Assembly: GCA_025667525.1 (NCBI GenBank)
Contig: CM046875.1
Location: 122,874,340-122,938,339 of the forward strand
Reading direction: 5' to 3'
Length of the DNA: 64,000 nt
Origin: Glebionis coronaria
Lineage: Eukaryota; Streptophyta; Magnoliopsida; Asterales; Asteraceae
The position numbers and the translations under genes are program-made. The notes under the pieces are model-generated. The model did not search any database. It saw only the letters and a program-made list of their open reading frames with translations, and was not told where the DNA came from. Shown here piece by piece: positions 57,089 to 64,000 of this stretch (the stretch's first letter is position 1; every line of letters begins with the position of its first letter).

Positions 57089-59415
57089 TATGGGCAAACT
57101 TCAACCGAAGGCTGATATAGGAATTTTCATTGGTTATTCACCCGCAAAGAAAGCTTACCGGATTTATAATCGTCATCTTGGAAAGATAATAGAAACTATT
57201 GATGTCGATTTTGATGAGCTGACAGCGATGGCTTCTGAGCAACGCAGCTCTGAACCCGCACTTCATGAGATGGGAACCGGTACTATTAGTTCCGGATTAA
57301 TTCCCAACAATCCTACTTCTCCATCATTTACACCACCTAAAAGGCTCGAGTGGGATGAGTTATTTCAACCTATTCTTGATGAATTCTTTGATCCTCCACG
57401 TGATGATTCTCTAGAACCTGCAGTAGTAGCTCCAATTCCCGAAGTTGTTTCTCAAGATAATGGAAATCAATCTGATGCATCTATAGTTACTACTGAAATG
57501 GATGCACCATCCCCCAAAAATTCTCAAACTACACCCAAATCAAACACCTCCACTCGCTCCTGATGATGTTGAAGAGGATTATGATAATCACGATTTGGAA
57601 ATTGCTCACCTACAAGAGCTTCCTTTTTTTGGTTTACAAATACTCGAAAACCCTAACAATGCGTCTACCTCAGAGGAAGCTCCTGCAATCGTTCACTCCA
57701 GACCACCACGGATTGAAAATCACAACACCAAATGGACAAAGGATCACCCAATACGGAATATTATTGGTGACGTCGATCGACCACTTTCCACACGCTATCA
57801 ACTACAAGAACATGCATTATACTGCTATTTTGATGCATTTCTCTCCGAGGTTGAACCTAAAACTTAGCAACAAGCCATGACACAATCATCTTGGATTGAA
57901 TCTCTGCAAGAGGAACTTAATAAATTTCAGCGACTTGAAGTATGCGAATTAGTTCCTCTACCCGACAAAGTTGACATTGTTACTTTGTTGTGGGTTTTTA
58001 AGGTTAAACTCGATGAGTTGGGTGGTGTGTTAAAGAACAAGGCTAGATTGGTTGCGTGAGGTTATAAACAAGCATTGGGTATTGACTTTGAAGAATCTTT
58101 TGCTCCTGTTGTAAGATTGGAGGCGATTAGACTATTCCTCGCTTATGCTGCCCACATGAATATGATCGTCTACCAAATGGATGTTAAGACGACATTTGTC
58201 AATGGCGAATTAAGGGAAGATGTCTATGTAAGCCAGCCGAATGGATTCTTCAACTCGGAGTATCCTAATCACGTGTATAAGCTCAAGAAGGCTCTTTATG
58301 GGTTGAAACAAGCTCCACGCGCGTAGTACGATATCCTATCGTCTTATCTCATCTCAGAAGGCTTCTCCAAAGGCAAAGTGGACCCGACATTGTTCATTCT
58401 CAGGGAGGACAACGACATGATATTGGTACAAATTTATGTTGATGATATAATATTTGCTGCCACTACTCAAAGATTGTCTGACCATTTTGAGAAAATCATG
58501 TCCACACGCTTTAAGATGTTAATGATGGGAAAAATTTCATTTTTCTTAGGGTTACAAAATTCTCAAAATCCCAGAGGCATCTTCATAAATCAGTCCAAAT
58601 ATGCTCTTGAATCTTTGAAAAAGTATCACTTTAAAAACTGTGACCCCGAGGATACTCCAATGGTGGAGAGATCCAAGTTGAATGAAGATAGGGATGGGAT
58701 TGCTGTCGATCCTAAACTTTATCGTGAAATGATCGGCACCCTTCTCTATCTGACTGCTAGCAGGCCTGATTTGCAATTTGCTATATGCATATGTGCCCGG
58801 TATCAAGCTCGGCCTACCGAAAATCACTTACATGTTATGAAAAGGATCTTTCGGTGCCTTAAAGGAACACTTCATCGTGGTCTCTAGTATCCGAAGGACT
58901 CCTCTATTGCTCTAATATCATATGCAGATGCGGATCATGCTGGGTTTCAAGATACTAGACATAGCACTTCAGGCAGTGTGTAACTTCTTGGAGATAGACT
59001 GATTAGTTGGGCATCTAAAAGGCAGAAACGTGTTGCGATATCAAGTACAGAGTCGGAATACATTGCCATGTCCGGTTTTTGTGCTCAAGTCCTATGGATG
59101 AGATCACAATTGACTGACTACGGACTTGGATTCAACAAAATTACGATGTACTATGACAATAAAAGCGCCATTGACCTTTGTTGCAAATACGTTCAACACT
59201 CCCGAGCGAAGCATATTGACATACGCTACCATTTTATCAAAGAGCAAGTGGAGAATGGAGTGATCGAGCTGTATTTTGTCAACACTGAGTATCAGCTGGC
59301 TGACATGTTCACAAAGGCTTTAGATCGAGGACGTATCGAGTTTTTGATCGACAAGTTGGGCATGAAATCATTCTCACCGGTGACTCTTCAGGAGTTGGCA
59401 GAAGAATATGCATAA
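57089..59415 (+). pseudogene. Copia RT and RNase H (element A, piece 3)
   Basis: It resumes with GKLQPKADIGIFIGYSP (integrase tail) and an acidic linker, with a frameshift near 57540, then [64 protein letters not shown] (active site intact) and FLGLQ. RNase H follows: [59 protein letters not shown] and [11 protein letters not shown], with a natural-looking end LAEEYA. In-frame stops occur near 57866, 58058, 58324, 58886 and 58981. Most replace Trp, Gln or Arg codons as single transitions. It synthesised element DNA when alive. Confidence 0.9.
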
Positions 59416-60023
59416 TAGTGGTGGTAAACTATTCTCGAGTATCCTTTTATCGTGATCATGTATATTGTCGTATATATATATATATAAAAACCATCAAAAA
59501 GAAACTACAAAAAATATAAAACCTACAAAACCATAAAATATAAAATCAAGAAAATGCAAAAATATTTTTCATTTTAAATTGGGCATGTCTTTTAGTACGG
59601 TAATATTTACGACCTTAGAAATGTCGATTAAAATTGACACGATGCCATAAATAGAGTCCATTGAAAGTTGTACATATTTTAAAAATGCCCATATGGCTTG
59701 TAGTTATTTCTGACTGCAACCCGCTTTTCGCATTAAAGTCACAAATTTCTTTTGAAAACCTTGGCTCACAACGGGAATTAATTTTGTCGGGCAAGGTTTA
59801 CTTTAAAACCTTGTAAAGGATCAAGTTTACTTTATAACTTGGTCTAACACAAACTTGTGTATGCTTCAGTGCACTTTTTTGTTAAAATAAGAGAAATCTT
59901 ATTGCCACCAGAATCGTTTCTTAAAATCACTTGACGGAAAATGTCTTCATTTTGTTTGACTCTTTAAACAATAACTACATCTCTTTAAATAGAAAACGGG
60001 TCAGAGTTTAAGGGGGGAGAAAA
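59416..60023 (+). other. A 3' non-coding interior with polypurine tract
   Basis: After the pol stop, 600 bp has no supported frame. It holds a TA repeat (59473-59486), an A-rich stretch and, at 60010-60023, AAGGGGGGAGAAAA, a strong polypurine tract followed by TG at 60024. In copia elements such a tract normally abuts the 3' LTR; in Sireviruses additional tracts upstream of the LTR are known. Confidence 0.6.
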
Positions 60024-61402
60024 TGCCTTTTCATCTTGGATTTCAAATTGGTCTTCAAAATGTATTTTCAGAAAAATGCCTTATGTGTGCCTTATGTGTG
60101 CCTTATGTGCTATGTGTGCCTTATGTATGTGGAACTGAATTGGCCTTAGGTTATATCTCATATGCCTTAAGTCATAAAGGTAGGTGCGTTAGTGATGTGT
60201 TCGTTTTATCAAGAAAGTTAAGAAGTAACGGGAGTTTTGTTCCATGTTTTCACTTGGTTCAAAATGGGGGGGGGGGGGGGGGCCAAAATGCAAATTTTGC
60301 AAAAAGCTTTTGTGTTGACCAAAGTCAAAACACCCTCCCCTGGTTCCCTTTCTCCTTTATCGCAAAAACACAAACACATTATCTCTCTATCATTGCCGCC
60401 ATAGTCATACTCCCAAGCTTTGATATCTCCTTGCTTATCTGTTGTGATCTTTCTTCCAAATATAGGTATTTGTCATATATAATTATCTATGTTTATCACT
60501 TGTGTCATTCATTCAAACGAACCACATATCTTGATTCTAGTAAGATTAGGGTTTCGAATTTTACAGTGTTATGAAAGATGAAATTGATTGAGGGGATTCG
60601 TTTATATAGCTTATATAAACAAAGGTTTTGAATGGTTTTGCTTAAATCATAGTATCGAACTCGTAATCGAATCCAACATCTTTGCCTCGTAATTTCCGTC
60701 ATGTATTGCGATGAACATTGCAAAGATATTGCGATGTGTCATTGCATTGCGTTGCACATTGCGACATGTCACTAGTGACATTGCGATGGATTTGGTATGG
60801 ATATTGTATTACGATGGATTTTGGTATGGCGATGGATATTGTATTGTTATTGCGATGGATATTGTATTGTTATTGCGATGGAAATGTTTGAATGTTATTG
60901 CGATGGAAATGTTTGACTGTCATTGCAAAATGTTTGAATGATAAACATTGCGATACATGAGATATATATAGACATTGCGACAGGATTGACATTCCGACAG
61001 ACTGACTTTGCGATACATGTGTTTACATTGCGATATGTCTATGTTTTGACGTTGTGACAACTATGCATCATTGCGATAAGTATCATATGACCACATTGCG
61101 ATAAGTGGACTCATAGACATTGAGAGATGTTTAAATATGAACATTGCGACACTAAGAGTTTTAAACATAAAAATTGCTAAGTGTTGATTCTTCTCAAATT
61201 TGACATAATGCATGTTACTCTAAGTTTAATCCGACAACATTTGATATGCTAAGTATAAAATGACTTAGGATTTATTCTTAGAAAACGTCATCAAGCAAAT
61301 TTATGTGACTTGACACGTTTCTCCATGCAAAATGACTACATGATGTATGATATATATAATTCTTTATCTATCATTTGCATATGTTGTTTTTTAAGCAGGA
61401 AA
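60024..61402 (+). other. LTR candidate or leader before accessory frame
   Basis: No gene is supported. If the tract at 60010-60023 is the terminal one, the 3' LTR of A starts at TGCCTTTTCATC (60024). Without the 5' LTR this cannot be tested. Contents: a tandem CCTTATGTGTG repeat (60078-60125), a run of 17 G (60266-60282), and an array of ATTGCGAT-like motifs (about 60703-61130). TTGTTTTTTAAGCAG just before the ATG at 61403 looks like a splice acceptor. Confidence 0.5.
60703..61130 (+). repeat. ATTGCGAT motif array
   Basis: At least 15 copies of ATTGCGA(T/C) or one-base variants lie at irregular 15-45 bp spacing, often as ACATTGCGATA. A sub-block GCGATGGATATTGTATTGTTATT repeats around 60830-60890. 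The array is a diverged interspersed repeat rather than a simple satellite. Confidence 0.7.
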
Positions 61403-64000
61403 ATGTCGATCATCGAAGAACAACAACTACAACTCGATCTTTCACTCGTTCCACTCAGTGACAGGCTGCCACCTATAGAGTACAGCTTTCGTCTAAAAGA
61501 TAACTTTGACCCAACTTTTGCAGCCTTCAAAGTCGCAATGGATATCCTGGACATGTCACCCCTGAAGGATGCCCTAAGAGCCATTGCATCAGTTCCTGAA
61601 GTCTATATGCACGAGTTTTGGGCAACAACGTCAATCTCACAGGAAAAACAATTATCAAAGAAGATTATCACCTTCATGCTCAATAAGAAGAAAATGATGC
61701 TTGACGTGAGTCAATTTAGGAAATTTTTCAAGTTCACTAGGTTAGCAAAAGGAGAACAGCATGTGCCTAACCCAGATACTATAGAGATACTTAGAGTAAT
61801 TCGACTTCTGAACTATGAGGGATAGATTCGTAATTTTTCTCAGTTTCACACTTCACACATCGGGCAACCGTGGAAAGCAATCTTCACCATCATTGTCCAA
61901 TGCTTCACTTTAAAGTCTCGTGGATTAGACACAATGAGACCCCCTCAGGCTCATATATTTTGGGGTTTCTACACTGGAGCTAAAGTGGATTATGCCCTAC
62001 TACTTTGGGATGAATTTTGCTACCAGTTCACTAGTACCAAGAAGAAGTCTATGCATATTCCATTTCCATGGTTCACAAAGCTCATCATCAATCATTTCAT
62101 GAAGAGTAACCCATCTATTGATACTCGTAGGAACTTTTTCTACCATACACCAGATAAAGATTATGTGATGGATCATATGAATGTTGACGGTCTTTCCATA
62201 AAGTACTTACTACGTCCAGCTCTCGTGCCCGATGTTATGATCAATGAAGGGATCAAGGAGAGTGATCCATACAAAGAGTTGCTCAGGGATATTGAGGCAC
62301 AGATAAAAAAGATCAAACGAATATCCATCTGCTAAGCAAAATAGTAAAAGGAAGAAAATCATAGCCAAGCGCCAAAAGACTTCTTCACCCAAAGCTAAAG
62401 GCAAGGCTAAAGGGAAAGAGCAACTCCATGATGAACATGAAGAGGAAGAAGATACTACAGCATCAATGTCTGAAGACAAAAGGATAAGAATAACACTTCA
62501 CTAGAGTCTGTTGGAATTACTTGCTAAGAAAAAAGGTAGTGGTTCTAGATCAAAGACTCCTGAAGAAATAGCCCGTGCAGCTTTTGGAAATCCAGACAGT
62601 TCTACCGATGAAGAAATCCAAGATGAGGAAGACATAGAGAATCTTTTCAACTATGATTATGAAGAACAAACTCTAGAAGGTGGGGGAGAAGATGATATGG
62701 AAACTACTTTGTACAGGGACGTCAACCTCAGCAAACCACTTCCCACTCCATCAACAATGATCACATCAGACGACTCTCACATGACGTTGACTCCCACAAC
62801 ACAACAAACACTTCCTCTGCCACCATTGTTTAGCACCGTTGTGACAACCGTTCCCCTGATTGAACCCACAATCGAAACCCTACAACCAGTATCAACCACC
62901 ACCCCACAACCAGTACCAACCACCGCCCAAATGACTGTCCTGACACCGCCACCAATCATCCAACAACCTGTACTAACCACCACCCCACAACTTGTACCAT
63001 CCACAACCCCTCTAACACTCGTGGTAACTCCTCCACCATCAACAGTACAACAAGTATCATCTACCTCCAATCCATTTCTCACTGCCAATGATGCAATCAT
63101 TCAGAACCTTCAAAAACACTTGGAGGTTCAGGCTAAACAGATTGAAAAGATGAATGCATCGATCGCTAATTCTGCTACACGAGCCCTCAGAGCACAACAA
63201 CTTGACAATTCCAAACTTCAGGAGATATATGTCATCGTCAAAAACTTACAAAGCAGCATGAGGAGTTTATTGCCGAAAAAGAAGAACGTGACAAAGAAAA
63301 TCTTGCCTTCATCGACTCCATTAATGACACTATGACTCACATCATCCAAAGTGAAGTCAAGTCATGTGCTCATCAGGAGCTTCCAGCATTACTAACAAAA
63401 GGCCTTACCAACCTTGTGTTAATTAAGACTTTGGAGACTCGATTAACCACGATTGAGTTACAAAAAACAAAGGCTCAACACAAGCTGCAGAGAGCTCTTG
63501 CTAAAGCAATATTGGAAGCTTCTAACACATCACCATTGGAAGACACTGAAGTTACTCAATCCTCAAAGAAAAGGAAACGTCAAGAGCCTGAAAATGAGGA
63601 TGAGGAAGTCAATGATGAAGAATAGGAAGAGGATGATGAGGAGGAGAAAGACACTTCTGATAAGAATGAAGAAGAGGGTGAGGATGACGTAGAGGATGAG
63701 GAAGAAGAGGAAGTGGATGAAGAGGATGAGGATGACGGGGAGGATGAGGATGATGATAGTGATAGCGATGAGGATAATGATGGTGATAATGGTGATGGGA
63801 ATGGTATTGGAAAGGGTGATAATGGTGAGGATACGGGTAAAAATGGCGAAGAGTAAGAGAAGGGTGAAGATGATGAGGAAGAAAGTGATGTCGGTACCAA
63901 AGAAAAGGTTGGTGATAAAGCACAAAAGGATAGTGAAAACAAAGACGATGACGGGGATGATGAAACTAATGACAACAACAAGGAGGATTCACCGTGCGTA
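61403..64000 (+). pseudogene. Accessory frame downstream of A pol, partial
   Basis: Starts at MSIIEEQQLQLDLSL (61403). The same register runs through a TAG at 61823-61825 to about 62318; an indel moves it to another register (NEYPSAKQ..., stop at 62503-62505) up to about 63262, then back to the first up to 63625. The N-terminal ~300 residues (SVPEVYMHEFWATTS, PWKAIFTIIVQCFTLKSRGLD, IFWGFYTGAKVDY) recall an accessory protein of composite-family LTR elements, from memory. Then come a Lys-rich segment, a Thr/Pro repeat region (62850-63060), a helical part and an Asp/Glu-rich tail (63560-63980) with stops. It runs off the window. Function unknown; it lacks recognisable env features. Confidence 0.6.

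Larger units (their letters stand above)
1524..64000 (+). mobile_element. Element A: Ty1/copia retrotransposon, interrupted twice
   Basis: Three plus-strand pieces (1524-2769, 45911-46646, 57089-59415) form one copia polyprotein order: gag, protease, integrase, RT, RNase H. The pieces rejoin once inserts B (with CAAGT repeats) and E (with GAGAA/AAGAA repeats) are removed. A polypurine tract at 60010-60023 and an accessory frame at 61403-64000 follow. The 5' LTR and gag start are not in the window. The right boundary is uncertain: the 3' LTR may start at 60024 or lie beyond the window. The element is dead, with many stops and a mutated integrase site. Confidence 0.75.

Noticed and set aside
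60023..60574. 183-codon plus-strand frame with hydrophobic stretches, possible env-like protein
   Set aside because: It contains the tandem repeat and the G run and begins at the predicted LTR edge; composition suggests a chance frame.
63563..63981. Minus-strand Ser-, Leu/Ile- or His/Pro-rich frames opposite the acidic tail
   Set aside because: Antisense shadows of a GAT/GAG-rich repeat.
1..64000. CRISPR arrays, bacterial operons or phage genes
   Set aside because: No direct repeats with regular spacers and no prokaryotic gene organisation; the sequence is plant retroelement DNA throughout.

Overview
The window is plant nuclear repeat DNA. It is AT-rich and made almost entirely of nested LTR retrotransposons; I see no host gene, rRNA, canonical tRNA gene or CRISPR. 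From remembered resemblance, the Ty1/copia polyprotein and the accessory frame at the right edge suggest a eudicot, most likely a composite (Asteraceae). That is inference. Protein assignments come from reading motifs and from comparing copies inside the window.

Layout. (1) 1-1523: remnant F, an Athila-like Ty3/gypsy element (+), with a gag fragment joined by deletion to the 3' part of an LTR. (2) Element A, a Ty1/copia element (+), is host to everything else. It survives in three pieces: 1524-2769 (late gag and protease), 45911-46646 (integrase) and 57089-59415 (RT and RNase H). These are followed by a polypurine tract and a decayed accessory frame running off the right edge. (3) Element B, 2770-45905, is a chromovirus-like Ty3/gypsy element (-) with 3.7 kb LTRs and a perfect CAAGT target duplication, inserted in A between protease and integrase. 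(4) Element C (-), with 3.46 kb LTRs, is inserted in the start of B's gag with a GACAT duplication (11073-40551). Its own interior, 14532-19598, is badly decayed. (5) Element D, 19599-36432, is an Athila-like element (-) with 4.0 kb LTRs and nearly intact gag-pol, inserted in C. (6) A 478 bp hAT-type MITE (25092-25569) sits in D. (7) Element E, 46647-57083, is another chromovirus (-) with 2.6 kb LTRs, inserted in A between integrase and RT.

The architecture is A > B > C > D > MITE, with E as a second insertion in A. The clearest anomaly is at 36433-40556. There a second copy of B's gag, the GACAT repeat and the C LTR follow directly on a truncated D LTR. This looks like a segmental duplication or unequal exchange, or else an assembly chimera. 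The most unusual gene-level feature is E's gag, which appears to hold three short GT-AG introns (89, 77 and 71 bp) whose removal keeps one reading frame.

By-eye LTR divergence is about 3% for B, 3% for E, 1.5% for D and 1% for the two C LTR copies. A is riddled with stop codons. Every named gene is a retroelement gene: gag makes the particle; protease, RT/RNase H and integrase copy and insert the element. Most copies carry inactivating changes, and D is the least damaged.
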